The notes below the pieces were generated by a model that saw only the letters and a program-made list of their open reading frames with translations, made no database searches and was not told the origin of the DNA. DNA of 64,000 bases from Lentibacter algarum (lineage in GTDB: Bacteria; Pseudomonadota; Alphaproteobacteria; Rhodobacterales; Rhodobacteraceae): NCBI RefSeq assembly GCF_040580765.1, contig NZ_CP158687.1, positions 3,100,001-3,164,000 of the forward strand. The letters are read 5' to 3'. The first letter of the stretch is position 1; each line of letters opens with the position of its first letter. Made by a program: the position numbers and the translations under genes. This document shows positions 54,854 through 63,967 of the stretch, one piece after another.

Positions 54854-56116
54854 ATGCAAAGCAGCAGGCATCATATCGAAGCGGGACAGATCGACAGCAA
54901 TCTTGTGCTTGTCGTTGATGATAGCCGTTTGCAACGCAGTATTCTGCGCGCCAGCCTAAAAAAATGGGGCTATCGCGTGGCTGAGGTCTCTAGCGGTGAT
55001 GAGGCTCTGGACTTCTGCGAGAACAAACAGCCTGACCTTGTGATCAGCGATTGGATGATGCCTGGGATGGATGGCATTGAGTTTTGTCGTCGTTTCAAGG
55101 CGCTTGATACCGAGCGATTTGGCTACTTCATCCTTCTTACATCCAAAAGTGACAAGTCGGAAATCGCGCAGGGGCTCGATGCAGGAGCCGATGACTTTCT
55201 GACAAAGCCTGTGAGTTCTGCCGAGTTGCGCGCGCGCTTGGTGGCGGGCGAACGTATTCTCAACATGGAGCGAGAACTTACACGTAAAAATGAACTTGTA
55301 GAAAGCACATTGGGCGAGCTGAAATTGCTTTATGACAAGATCGATAGTGATTTGATCGAAGCGAAACAGCTTCAACAGTCTTTGGTGCGAGAGCGGTTTA
55401 AAGACTTTGGCACAGCCGCAATTTCACTGATGTTGCAGTCCAGTGGGCATGTGGGAGGTGATCTTGTCGGATACTTCCCCATCAACGATCAAGAAATTGG
55501 ACTTTTTGCGATCGATGTCTCCGGACATGGCATTAGCTCGGCGCTTATGACAGCGCGGCTTGCGGGCTATATGTCGGCGGCCTCCAAGGACCAGAACATC
55601 GCGATTGAAAAGGGGCCTGATGGCACGTTCTACCCCATTGCTCCAAGTGAAGTGATCGCAAGGCTCAACAACCTCGTGCAGAGCGAGATGACGACTGAGC
55701 ACTATTTTACCTTGGTTTACGCAACTGTGCATTTGCAGACTGGGAAAATAACGGCGGCGCAGGCAGGCCACCCGTATCCCTTGGTGCAGCGCAAGAATGG
55801 TGATGTGGAGGCTGTTGGTACCGGGGGGTTGCCTGTGGGGTTGGTACCTGATGCACGCTATGAGCAATTTGACGTCAGGCTTCAGAAAGGTGATCGGATG
55901 ATTATTTTCTCTGATGGTGTGCCTGAATGCATGAGCGAGACTGGCGCCTTTTTTGACGATGAAAACCTAGTGAACTTTATGCGCGACTGGAAGAGAAAGC
56001 GTGGGCCAAACTTTCTTGATGGCCTCTTGTTTGAACTGGATAGATTCGCGGGAAGTAGGGACTTCTCTGACGATATTTCGGCTATTCTGCTAGAGTTTGA
56101 GGGCAATTCAGTCTGA
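54854..56116 (+). CDS. response regulator with SpoIIE/PP2C-type phosphatase output
   Basis: The 420-residue protein has a receiver domain (16-130) with acidic pair VVDDS and phospho-acceptor Asp66 (VISDWMMPGMDG). A coiled-coil linker (140-180) precedes a PP2C-family phosphatase domain (190-415) with GGDLVGYF, IDVSGHGISSALMTARLAGY and LIIFSDGVPE-like ends. Such RsbU-like enzymes dephosphorylate an anti-sigma-factor antagonist; none is present here. It is divergent from the Hpt gene across 157 bases. Confidence 0.92.
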   Translation: MQSSRHHIEAGQIDSNLVLVVDDSRLQRSILRASLKKWGYRVAEVSSGDEALDFCENKQPDLVISDWMMPGMDGIEFCRRFKALDTERFGYFILLTSKSDKSEIAQGLDAGADDFLTKPVSSAELRARLVAGERILNMERELTRKNELVESTLGELKLLYDKIDSDLIEAKQLQQSLVRERFKDFGTAAISLMLQSSGHVGGDLVGYFPINDQEIGLFAIDVSGHGISSALMTARLAGYMSAASKDQNIAIEKGPDGTFYPIAPSEVIARLNNLVQSEMTTEHYFTLVYATVHLQTGKITAAQAGHPYPLVQRKNGDVEAVGTGGLPVGLVPDARYEQFDVRLQKGDRMIIFSDGVPECMSETGAFFDDENLVNFMRDWKRKRGPNFLDGLLFELDRFAGSRDFSDDISAILLEFEGNSV

Positions 56117-56184
56117 TCTCATGGCTTGCACCTATGTGTTTGCGCTATTAGGTGCAGAGCGAACAGACAGATTGGTAAAGCCCG

Positions 56185-57147
56185 ATGGAAAACGCGACAC
56201 ATGTAAACTGGGATGAAAAGATCCTGCCTTTTGAATTGCGGGTCTCTGACAGTCGCGGACGGATCGTGCGCTTGGATCAGACCGTCAATGACATTCTGGC
56301 CCAGCACAACTACCCCAAACAAGTTGAGTCCCTTATTTCTGAAATGGTTGTTATTACAGCTCTCTTGGGAAGTATGATTGAACCAAGGTGGAAGTTGTCT
56401 CTGCAAGTTCAGACTGATGGGCCTGTGCGCATGATTGCTACAGATTATTTTGCGCCATCTGATACCGACAAAACTGCCAGCATCCGCGCCTATGCGAGCT
56501 ATGATGCAACGCGCATCACAGACGGCAAGCCGTTTGATCAGCTTGGCAAAGGTTATTTTGCTGTACTCGTCGATCAGGGACAGGGGACAAAGCCTTATCA
56601 GGCGCTTTCGCCTCTTGAAGGAAGCTCAATCGCAGAGGCAGCCGAGGCTTATTTCGCGGCTTCAGAGCAGATCGCAACCAAGCTCGTTGTTGAGCACGGT
56701 GAGACCTATATGAAAGACGTTGGCACGCAGTGGCGGGCGGCGGGTATGCTTTTGCAGCACTTGCCCAAATCACTAAAGAGCGAAGGCGGCAATCCTGACA
56801 GCGAAAAAGAACTGCGAGAGCATGCTCTGCGCAAGGATGAAGATTGGAATAGGGTCAATATCCTTCTCAAGACTGTCGAAAGTCTTGAGCTGCTTGGCCC
56901 TTATGTTTCGCCACCAGAGCTTGTCTGGCGGCTGTTCAATGAAGAAGAACCAGCTGTTTATGACGCGCGCACTGTGAAATTTGGTTGTACCTGTTCGGAG
57001 GAGCGCGTGCGTCAGAGCCTCTCGATTTACGGTGTTAAAGACATTGAAAAGATGACAACTGAAGACGGCAAGGTGACCGCTGACTGCCAATTCTGTAGCC
57101 GTCACTTTGAACTTGATCCTGCAACAGTTGGCCTTGAGGCCAAGTAG
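56185..57147 (+). CDS. hslO: redox-regulated chaperone Hsp33
   Basis: Hsp33 is a holdase that is activated by oxidation of its zinc-bound cysteines. The 320-residue protein has the C-terminal redox switch CxC (FGCTCSEERV) and CxxC (CQFCSRHF). The N-terminal domain holds VTALLGS-type and RGYFA-like segments (QLGKGYFAVLVDQG). Its 3' end may overlap the next gene by up to 41 bases. Confidence 0.96.
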   Translation: MENATHVNWDEKILPFELRVSDSRGRIVRLDQTVNDILAQHNYPKQVESLISEMVVITALLGSMIEPRWKLSLQVQTDGPVRMIATDYFAPSDTDKTASIRAYASYDATRITDGKPFDQLGKGYFAVLVDQGQGTKPYQALSPLEGSSIAEAAEAYFAASEQIATKLVVEHGETYMKDVGTQWRAAGMLLQHLPKSLKSEGGNPDSEKELREHALRKDEDWNRVNILLKTVESLELLGPYVSPPELVWRLFNEEEPAVYDARTVKFGCTCSEERVRQSLSIYGVKDIEKMTTEDGKVTADCQFCSRHFELDPATVGLEAK

Positions 57148-57745
57148 CGCTTTGGAGCAGATAACGCAGATCAAGGCCGCGCTGATAAAGGCGGGGCGAG
57201 TCTCATCTGACTATGATCTGAATCCCGATGTGATCCCCGTGGAGCAAGGGATCAAAAGTCCTGCTGCGGTCCTGATCGCTTTGATGGAGCGTGACGGTTT
57301 GCTTTCGGTGATTTTGACCAAGCGAGCTCAGCATTTGCGCCATCACCCAGGACAGATTGCTTTCCCGGGTGGGAAGGTTGAGTCCGATGATGCCTCTGCA
57401 GAAGCCGCCAGTTTGCGCGAGGCATATGAAGAGATTGGCTTGCCGCCTGAGAATGTGGAGATATTTGGGGGGTTGCCCGAACATCTTACTGTGACGGGTT
57501 TTACTGTTCAGCCAATCCTCGGATTTGTGCATCGGCCTTTCACACCCGTTTTGGATGAAGGCGAAGTGGAGGAGATCATTTATGCGCCTCTCTCGCACCT
57601 AATTGATCCGACGAAATATTCTGTCCAGAGGCGGCAGTTTCGTGGGACATATCGAAAATACTATACGGTTCCCTATGGTCCGCATTACATTTGGGGGGCG
57701 ACAGCGCGCATGACGCTGGGCTTGGCGGAGCGGATTTCAGGGTGA
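57107..57745 (+). CDS. CoA pyrophosphatase-type Nudix hydrolase
   Basis: The Nudix box GGKVESDDASAEAASLREAY followed by EEIG, and the preceding RAQHLRHHPGQIAFPG segment, match the NudL/YeaB group that cleaves CoA and its derivatives. The start is uncertain: TTG 57107 gives 212 residues and overlaps hslO, and a TTG at 57152 would avoid the overlap. No ATG with a good ribosome site exists. Its stop overlaps the cca start (GTGA). Confidence 0.85.
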   Translation: MNLILQQLALRPSSALEQITQIKAALIKAGRVSSDYDLNPDVIPVEQGIKSPAAVLIALMERDGLLSVILTKRAQHLRHHPGQIAFPGGKVESDDASAEAASLREAYEEIGLPPENVEIFGGLPEHLTVTGFTVQPILGFVHRPFTPVLDEGEVEEIIYAPLSHLIDPTKYSVQRRQFRGTYRKYYTVPYGPHYIWGATARMTLGLAERISG

Positions 57746-58872
57746 CACAGGTATCAGGCATATGGCTTGAAGATCGGGCGGCACAAACGCTTTTGGGAGC
57801 GCTTGAAGCGGAGAGCTATCAAGCGTATTTCGTTGGTGGCTGTGTGCGAAATGCTCTGCTTGGCCTGCCCGTAAAAGATCTTGATGTCGCAACGAGTGCA
57901 AGGCCCGAAGTTGTGATTAAGCTCGCGAAAGAGCTGGGTTTCAAGCCTGTGCCCACAGGGCTTGAACATGGAACGGTGACTGTTGTTGGCAAGGGTTCAG
58001 TCCTTGAAGTAACAACTTTCCGCAAAGATATAGAGACGGATGGGCGCCACGCTGTCGTTGCGTTTTCTGACCGACTCGAGGACGATGCGGCGCGGCGCGA
58101 TTTTCGTATGAATGCGCTATATGCCGACCGAAGTGGAACTGTGACGGACCCAACAGGCGGCGTGGCAGATATTGAAGCGCGAAAGATTTGCTTTGTTGGG
58201 GCTCCTGATCAGCGGATCAGAGAAGACTACCTGCGTATTGTGCGGCTCTTTCGGTTTGCGGCGCAGTTGGGCTTTGGCGCTGAGGGGATCGATCCGCTTG
58301 CGGCACAGGCTGCGGCGCGGCTGAGTTATGGGCTGCGGCATGTTTCTATTGAGCGGCAGACTTCCGAAATATTGAAGCTGCTTGGGGCAGATGAGTTGAT
58401 GGCTACGCTCAGCTTGATGCAAGAGACAGGCGTATTGGCGCGAATTTTGAGAGGCGTGAGCTTGCCTGTTTTGCAGCGCTTCGTCGACTTTGGCGAGAGT
58501 GAGCCTGTGGCACGGTTGGCGGCGCTTCTGGTGTTTTCGGGGGAGATGCCATTGCGGCTTTCCAAGAAAGAGCAGCGCTTGTTTGATGCACTGCGCAGTT
58601 TTGCTTGGAGCACTCAGAGCGGCGAGGAACTGGCTTATCAGACTGATGCGCTAACTGCCAGAAAAGCCGTTTTTTTGCGGGCGGCACTGGCGGGTGGTGT
58701 AGCTGATGTTTCGGGCCTAGAGGCAGCAGCAGAACAACATTTACCACTGGCAGCAAAAGACCTTCCACATTTGTCTGGCAAGGCGCTGGGGGACGCTCTC
58801 AAGCACGCAGAGAAGGTGTGGATTGCCTCAGGGTTTACCCTCTCCAAAGAACAGCTTTTAGACGAGAAATGA
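57742..58872 (+). CDS. cca: CCA tRNA nucleotidyltransferase
   Basis: The enzyme adds or repairs the 3' CCA of tRNAs. The 376-residue protein has the nucleotidyltransferase motif FVGGCVRNALLGLPVKDLDV (about 30-49) with the catalytic acidic DLD and a class II RNA-binding head (DAARRDFRMNALYAD, RIREDYLRIVRLFRFAAQLG). There is no HD phosphohydrolase domain. GTG start overlaps the Nudix stop. The 3' end converges on ilvA with a 15-base overlap. Confidence 0.94.
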   Translation: MTQVSGIWLEDRAAQTLLGALEAESYQAYFVGGCVRNALLGLPVKDLDVATSARPEVVIKLAKELGFKPVPTGLEHGTVTVVGKGSVLEVTTFRKDIETDGRHAVVAFSDRLEDDAARRDFRMNALYADRSGTVTDPTGGVADIEARKICFVGAPDQRIREDYLRIVRLFRFAAQLGFGAEGIDPLAAQAAARLSYGLRHVSIERQTSEILKLLGADELMATLSLMQETGVLARILRGVSLPVLQRFVDFGESEPVARLAALLVFSGEMPLRLSKKEQRLFDALRSFAWSTQSGEELAYQTDALTARKAVFLRAALAGGVADVSGLEAAAEQHLPLAAKDLPHLSGKALGDALKHAEKVWIASGFTLSKEQLLDEK

Positions 58873-60096
58873 TGAAAGCACTTCGTCGTTCGTGATATCG
58901 CGCGCGCTGAAGCCTTTGTCGTTGGCGAGACGCATAAGGCGTTCGAAACTCTCAGGAGTGTCGGTCTCGATCCCGATCAGTACGGAGCCGAAGTTGCGCG
59001 CTGATTTCTTGAGATATTCAAAGCGCGTGATGTCATCATGTGGGCCAAGAAAGCCGAGAAAATCCTTCAGCGCACCAGGACGCTGCGGCATGCGCAAGAT
59101 GAAGTATTTCTTGAGACCTGAATAGCGCTGGGCGCGTTCTTTGACTTCGGGCAAGCGTTCAAAGTCAAAGTTGCTACCCGAGACGATACAAACGACTGTT
59201 TTGCCCTTTATCTCCGCGCGCATATCTTTGAGAGCATCGATGGTAAGCGCTCCTGCTGGCTCAAGCACAACGCCTTCAATATTGAGCATTTCGATCAGGG
59301 TCGTGCAAAGCCTGTCTTCGCTGATTTGCAAATGAACTTCGTCTTTGTAGGGGCGCAGCTTTTCAAAAGTAAGCTGGCCTATCTCAGCGACGGCAGCACC
59401 GTCTACGAAGGAGTCAACACGCGCCAAGGGTACTGGTTTGCCTGCCTCTTGCGCGGCGGCGAGACATGCACCGCCAGATGGCTCAATAAAAGCGTAGTGT
59501 GTTTCACCGCCAAAGTAGGATGTCACGCCTGCAGAAAGGCCTCCGCCGCCCACGGGCAGCACGATCAGATCAGGGGCTTGGCCGAGCTGCTCTTCGATTT
59601 CGGCGGCCACTGTGGACTGACCCATGATCACGTCTTCGGCGTCGAACGGGGGCAGGAAGATACCATGCTCAGCCTCGCAATAGGCCTTGGCTGCGGCGAG
59701 GGTTTCGTCAAAATAGTCGCCCACCAGCTTGATCTCAATGAGGTCACCCCCAAAGGTCTTTGTCTTCATTATTTTTTGGCTAGGCGTTGTGACTGGCATA
59801 AAAATACGACCACGAACGCCAAGGTATTTGCACATGAAAGCAACGCCTTGAGCGTGGTTGCCAGCGCTTGCGCAGACGAAAAGCGGCGAGGTCTCGCGGC
59901 CCTTCATCGCGTTGGTCATGGCGTTGAAAGCGCCCCGAATTTTATAAGAGCGCACAGGGGTCAGGTCTTCGCGCTTGAGCAGGATATCGGCCTCATAGAT
60001 TTCAGACAAATGCGCATTGCGCTGAAGCGGGGTGGCTTCAAAGACTTCGCGCAGGCGGGCTGCGATCTGGCGGGAGGCGGTTTTTATATTATCCAT
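58858..60096 (-). CDS. ilvA: threonine ammonia-lyase
   Basis: This PLP enzyme converts threonine to 2-oxobutanoate for isoleucine synthesis. The 412-residue protein has the PLP lysine Lys52 ([14 protein letters not shown]), the glycine-rich phosphate loop [10 protein letters not shown] and a short C-terminal ACT-like regulatory domain (330-412: [20 protein letters not shown]). The single ACT-like domain marks the shorter type. Divergent from argG across 99 bases. Confidence 0.95.
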   Translation of the reverse strand: MDNIKTASRQIAARLREVFEATPLQRNAHLSEIYEADILLKREDLTPVRSYKIRGAFNAMTNAMKGRETSPLFVCASAGNHAQGVAFMCKYLGVRGRIFMPVTTPSQKIMKTKTFGGDLIEIKLVGDYFDETLAAAKAYCEAEHGIFLPPFDAEDVIMGQSTVAAEIEEQLGQAPDLIVLPVGGGGLSAGVTSYFGGETHYAFIEPSGGACLAAAQEAGKPVPLARVDSFVDGAAVAEIGQLTFEKLRPYKDEVHLQISEDRLCTTLIEMLNIEGVVLEPAGALTIDALKDMRAEIKGKTVVCIVSGSNFDFERLPEVKERAQRYSGLKKYFILRMPQRPGALKDFLGFLGPHDDITRFEYLKKSARNFGSVLIGIETDTPESFERLMRLANDKGFSARDITNDEVLSSFLV

Positions 60097-60195
60097 CTGT
60101 TTTTATTCTACCACGAAGGCCAGCAAAGCAAGGGGCTGCGCTTGCGGAGCGGCGCAAAAAGCGCTACCTCGCGGCAAACGAGACAAGAGGAAAGT

Positions 60196-61416
60196 ATGAT
60201 GTCGGCTCCCAAAAAAGTTGTCCTTGCGTATTCTGGTGGTCTGGACACCTCCATCATTCTCAAGTGGCTTGAGACAGAATATGGCTGTGAGGTCGTGACC
60301 TTTACGGCCGATCTGGGCCAAGGCGAAGAGCTGGAGCCTGCCCGCGCCAAAGCCGAGCTTATGGGTGTGAAAGACATCTATATAGAAGATGTGCGCGAAG
60401 AGTTTGTGCGAGATTTCGTCTTCCCGATGTTCCGCGCGAACGCTGTTTATGAAGGCCTTTACTTGCTTGGAACCTCGATCGCACGGCCGCTTATTTCCAA
60501 GCGCCTTGTCGAGATTGCTGAAGAAGTTGGTGCCGATGCTGTGGCCCACGGGGCAACGGGCAAGGGCAATGACCAAGTGCGTTTTGAGCTTGCTTGCTAT
60601 GCACTTAATCCCGACATCAAGGTGATCGCGCCTTGGCGGGAATGGGATTTGACCAGCCGCACCAAGCTTATTGATTTTGCTGAGAAAAACCAGATCCCGA
60701 TAGCCAAGGACAAGCGTGGGGAAGCGCCTTTCTCTGTCGATGCGAACCTCTTGCACACCTCCAGCGAAGGCAAGGTTCTGGAAGACCCAGCCGAGATGGC
60801 GCCTGACTATGTTTACCAGCGCACGGTGAGCCCAGAGGATGCGCCGAACGAGGCGGAATACATCGAAGTGGGCTTTGAGCGCGGCGATGCTGTGAGCATC
60901 AATGGAGAAGCGATGAGCCCTGCCACAATCCTGACGAAGCTCAACGAGCTGGGCGGGAAGCACGGGATCGGGCGTCTCGACTTTGTTGAGAACCGCTTTG
61001 TTGGTATGAAATCCCGCGGAATTTACGAGACACCTGGCGGGACTGTTTTGCTGGAAGCGCACCGTGGTATTGAGCAGATTACGCTTGATAGCGGCGCGGG
61101 GCATCTGAAGGACAGTCTGATGCCGCGCTATGCGGAGCTGATTTATAACGGCTTCTGGTACAGCCCTGAGCGTGAAATGCTGCAAGCGGCGATAGACAAG
61201 AGCCAAGAGCATGTGACGGGTACTGTGAAGCTGAAGCTTTACAAAGGGTCTGCTACATGTGTCGGCCGCTGGTCAGACCACTCGCTTTATTCGGAAGCGC
61301 ATGTGACGTTCGAAGACGATGCGGGGGCGTATGATCAGAAGGATGCGGCTGGATTTATCCAGTTGAATGCTTTGCGCCTGAAGCTTCTGGCGGCGCGGAA
61401 TCGTCGGCTGAAGTAA
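60196..61416 (+). CDS. argG: argininosuccinate synthase
   Basis: ArgG joins citrulline and aspartate with ATP to form argininosuccinate. The 406-residue protein has the ATP pyrophosphatase loop [18 protein letters not shown] (8-25), [14 protein letters not shown] and [18 protein letters not shown] lies just before two adjacent ATGs; the first is used. The open frame continues about 290 codons upstream but only antisense to ilvA, so that extension is discarded. A terminator follows. Confidence 0.98.
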   Translation: MMSAPKKVVLAYSGGLDTSIILKWLETEYGCEVVTFTADLGQGEELEPARAKAELMGVKDIYIEDVREEFVRDFVFPMFRANAVYEGLYLLGTSIARPLISKRLVEIAEEVGADAVAHGATGKGNDQVRFELACYALNPDIKVIAPWREWDLTSRTKLIDFAEKNQIPIAKDKRGEAPFSVDANLLHTSSEGKVLEDPAEMAPDYVYQRTVSPEDAPNEAEYIEVGFERGDAVSINGEAMSPATILTKLNELGGKHGIGRLDFVENRFVGMKSRGIYETPGGTVLLEAHRGIEQITLDSGAGHLKDSLMPRYAELIYNGFWYSPEREMLQAAIDKSQEHVTGTVKLKLYKGSATCVGRWSDHSLYSEAHVTFEDDAGAYDQKDAAGFIQLNALRLKLLAARNRRLK

Positions 61417-61448
61417 TCCTGCCGAAGGGCTAAAAACCAAACAAAATC

Positions 61449-61490
61449 AAGCGGGTCCGTGCAGTATAGCATGGGCCCGCTTTGTATTTG
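61449..61490 (+). terminator. rho-independent terminator after argG
   Basis: A 14-base stem with two G-U pairs (61449-61462 with 61469-61482) around a short AT loop, followed by TTTGTATTTG. Confidence 0.82.
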
Positions 61491-61540
61491 TGACCCCTGC
61501 GTTTTTCAGGGTTAACGTCTCAAGATATGCCTGATTCTAG

Positions 61541-61585
61541 GGGGGTGATATGCGTGCACAACCCGTGCACACCCCGTGCACCGCC
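61541..61585 (-). repeat. GTGCAC-box element, copy B
   Basis: GTGCAC palindromes start at 61554, 61565 and 61576, exactly eleven bases apart. On the minus strand the context GGC-GTGCAC...GC-ATA-TCACCCCCC matches copy A (31629-31665), apart from one extra 11-base unit and a few substitutions. It lies between the argG terminator and the SCP2 gene, in the opposite orientation to copy A relative to its downstream gene. Confidence 0.65.
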
Positions 61586-61702
61586 TGAAACGGGTTTGCG
61601 TTAAGGGAAAATTAGTTAATGCAGCGTGCGCTTGTCGCAAGGTTAAGGGAGCGAACGCTTCTGGGGCGCGCCATACTGCTGAAAAAGATGTGGGGATTGG
61701 AT

Positions 61703-61978
61703 ATGAATGAAATCGCGGAGGGACTTTCAAGAGGTCTGGAAGGCAAGAGCTTTGAGGGCTCTTTGAAGTTTGATTGTGGTACAGAGGGGGTGATCATCCT
61801 GCGAGATGGAGGGGTCACAACCGAGGATGGGCCAACGGACTGTACCCTTAAGATCAGCAAGGAGAACCTTGGCAAACTTCTCACTGGAAAGCTGAACGCG
61901 ATGACAGGTGTGATGACGGGGAAGCTGAAAGTCTCTGGAGATATGTCTGTGGCGATGCGGCTGGCAAAGCTTCTTTAG
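61703..61978 (+). CDS. SCP2 sterol-binding-domain protein
   Basis: The 91-residue protein opens MNEIAEGLSRGLEGKSFEGS and has the SCP2 pattern DCTLKISKENLGKLLTGKL and GKLKVSGDMSVAMRLAKLL. It likely binds a lipid or other hydrophobic ligand. ATG 61703 is favoured on family length; an in-frame ATG at 61619 would add 28 residues without family resemblance. GGGG lies about nine bases upstream. Possible partners are the desaturase across the terminator, though no operon links them. Confidence 0.82.
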   Translation: MNEIAEGLSRGLEGKSFEGSLKFDCGTEGVIILRDGGVTTEDGPTDCTLKISKENLGKLLTGKLNAMTGVMTGKLKVSGDMSVAMRLAKLL

Positions 61979-62012
61979 GTCTCGCATTTTGGCTTTGCGA
62001 AAACCCGACCCA

Positions 62013-62036
62013 TTGAGGGGGACCAGCCCCACTCAA
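62013..62036. terminator. possible convergent terminator hairpin
   Basis: TTGAGGGG and CCCC-A-CTCAA form a stem with one mismatch around GACCAG, between the convergent SCP2 and desaturase genes. The T-run is poor. Confidence 0.4.
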
Positions 62037-62078
62037 ACTCCCTATGGGATATTTCTGGAAAGAAGAGGTAGGCTTTGA

Positions 62079-63116
62079 TCAGGCTGTGAGAGCGCGAGCT
62101 TGGCGGAAGGAGAGCAGGCGCTTGCCGTCTTCATCCCAGAGGTGCATGCGGACGGAGGCGAGGCTTTCGCGGATTGTCATGCGGTTTATCTCTCCGAGCT
62201 CGGCATTTTCGCGCAGCACTTCTGGCAAGCGATAGAACGGAATGCGCGCGTAGAGATGATGCACATGGTGGATCGCAATATTGGCGCTGAACCAGTTGAG
62301 CCATGACGGGAGGATATAGTGCGAGCTACCGTAAAGCGCGGCATCGTGCAAATCCCAGTTTTCGTCGTGGTCCCATGTTGTTTCTTCGAACTGATGCTGG
62401 ACGTAGAAGAGCCACATGCCTGCCGTCGCTGCAAGGAGCGTTGAGGGCACGAAAATCAACAGGATTGGGGCCCAGCCGCCAAAATAGTAGATCGTTCCGA
62501 GAACAGCCAAAAGCGCAAGATTGGTAAGCATGGCGGACACCCAGTATTTGGGTGTCTTTGTCAGGCCGACTGGGAAGCGTTGCTGAATGAAAAAGAGATA
62601 GGCGGGCACAAAGCCGAAGAGGAAGAACGGGTTCCGATAGGCGCGGTATTGAAGCTTCCAGAGCGGTGAGAGGGCCTGATATTCGGCAACTGTCAGGGTG
62701 ACGATGTCGCCGATGCCACGCTTTTCGAGATTGCCGTGTGAAGAATGGTGAATCGCATGGGTGCGACGCCAGACATCATAGGGTGTCAGTGTGACGACAC
62801 CGAGGACGCGGCCAACCCAATCGCTTGCTGTTCGATTTTTGAAAAGCGAGCCGTGGCCGCAGTCATGCTGAATTGTGAAGAGGCGCAGTAGGAACATAGA
62901 GATTGGCACCGAGAGCGCCAATGTGAGCCAGTAACTCACCGAGAGCGATACCCATGCCGCTGCCCAAAGGGCGAGGAAGGGTACAGCCGTGATCAAAAGC
63001 TCAAAGTTGCTGCGCGCGGGATTGGGCTCGCGGAATTTTGCGAGGGTGCTGACCCATTCTTTGGCGGATTTGACTGTTTTGGTCTGCTCGGTCGGGAAGG
63101 CGGATGCGATGTTCAT
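62079..63116 (-). CDS. membrane fatty acid desaturase
   Basis: The 345-residue integral membrane diiron enzyme has the three histidine boxes HDCGH, HAIHHSSHG and IHHVHHLYARIP, and four or so hydrophobic segments. It introduces a double bond into fatty acyl chains; a delta-12 or omega-6 position is suggested by box spacing but not proven. I use ATG 63114-63116 (MNIASAF); an upstream ATG would add 17 basic residues. It reads leftward toward the SCP2 gene. Confidence 0.9.
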   Translation of the reverse strand: MNIASAFPTEQTKTVKSAKEWVSTLAKFREPNPARSNFELLITAVPFLALWAAAWVSLSVSYWLTLALSVPISMFLLRLFTIQHDCGHGSLFKNRTASDWVGRVLGVVTLTPYDVWRRTHAIHHSSHGNLEKRGIGDIVTLTVAEYQALSPLWKLQYRAYRNPFFLFGFVPAYLFFIQQRFPVGLTKTPKYWVSAMLTNLALLAVLGTIYYFGGWAPILLIFVPSTLLAATAGMWLFYVQHQFEETTWDHDENWDLHDAALYGSSHYILPSWLNWFSANIAIHHVHHLYARIPFYRLPEVLRENAELGEINRMTIRESLASVRMHLWDEDGKRLLSFRQARALTA

Positions 63117-63250
63117 ACGTCTCTGTCTTAATTTTTTCTTTGCAAACACATAAAGCAACGAGGGCATGAGGGAAGGGGGAATATGACTTTTTTGGCAAAC
63201 CTGCGCTAAAAGGTAGCTTTTTGGGGCTGAATTTTGACTCGCTTATGGCT

Positions 63251-63967
63251 TTAGGGCGCAAGTTTATGGGCGGCGAGGCGCTCGTAGATGGGCAGGGCTT
63301 TTGCGAGAAGCTCTTGCTGAGCCTCTGTTTCCAGGACGGGCAGTGGCCCTTCGGGGCCGGCGAAGCCTGTGGAGCTGTGCACTGCATTGTACCAATGGGC
63401 GGCCCAGACGCCATCGGAGGGGTGGCCGCCTTTGGGCCAGCTCAGCATCGCGGGATCAAAGGAGAGATCGAGCGCGGTGCAGAGTTTTGTGAGCATCGGT
63501 TCAGGCTCTTCACGGATATCTGCGCTGTCGATGACAAGGGGGGTATGGCTCTCGGCGCGGAGCATCTCGAAGAGTTCGAGCTGTTGGGAGAAGCCGATAT
63601 CAGCGAGGCCGAAGTCTTCATATTTTGCGCCGAAGCTGGCGATTACGCGGGCCGGGTGACGGATCAGAAAGACGTTTTTGACAGTGTTCATCCAGTCGCG
63701 CGGCACCGAGGGCAGCATGTGTTGGCACATGTGCTTTTGGTAGAAGTGCTTTGATATGGGGTTTGTTAGAGACTGTATAACCTGATCTGCATCTTGGGGC
63801 TGGGAGGCGAGAACCTCCTCGCGCATTGGGTGTGCGAGACCCGTTTCACGCAGGTAATGGGCGTAGAAGGGCTCATCGACCACGGCGAAATCGGCGCGGT
63901 TGCCGAAGCTGTACATGAGCGCGGTTGATAGATTCCGTGGGCCGGACCACATTGCGATTTTGGTCAT
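63251..63967 (-). CDS. sulfotransferase-like protein
   Basis: The 238-residue protein has a P-loop-like IAMWSGPRNLSTALMYSFGN (4-23) and a 3'-phosphate-like VFLIRHPARVIASF, as in sulfotransferases. The family includes members fused or adjacent to class IV aminotransferases, with an unclear reaction. Here its start overlaps the stop of the upstream gene (ATGA), so they are coupled. It is separate from the sulfotransferase at 17.1 kb. The substrate is unknown. Confidence 0.8.
   Translation of the reverse strand: MTKIAMWSGPRNLSTALMYSFGNRADFAVVDEPFYAHYLRETGLAHPMREEVLASQPQDADQVIQSLTNPISKHFYQKHMCQHMLPSVPRDWMNTVKNVFLIRHPARVIASFGAKYEDFGLADIGFSQQLELFEMLRAESHTPLVIDSADIREEPEPMLTKLCTALDLSFDPAMLSWPKGGHPSDGVWAAHWYNAVHSSTGFAGPEGPLPVLETEAQQELLAKALPIYERLAAHKLAP

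Noticed and set aside
59326-60195. Long in-frame upstream extension of argG (about 290 codons)
   Set aside because: It runs antisense through ilvA, has no resemblance to ArgG, and a clear ribosome binding site and the family start are at 60196.
60103-61212. Long leftward open frame antisense to argG
   Set aside because: ArgG is certain on the plus strand; the antisense frame has no recognisable domain or ribosome site.
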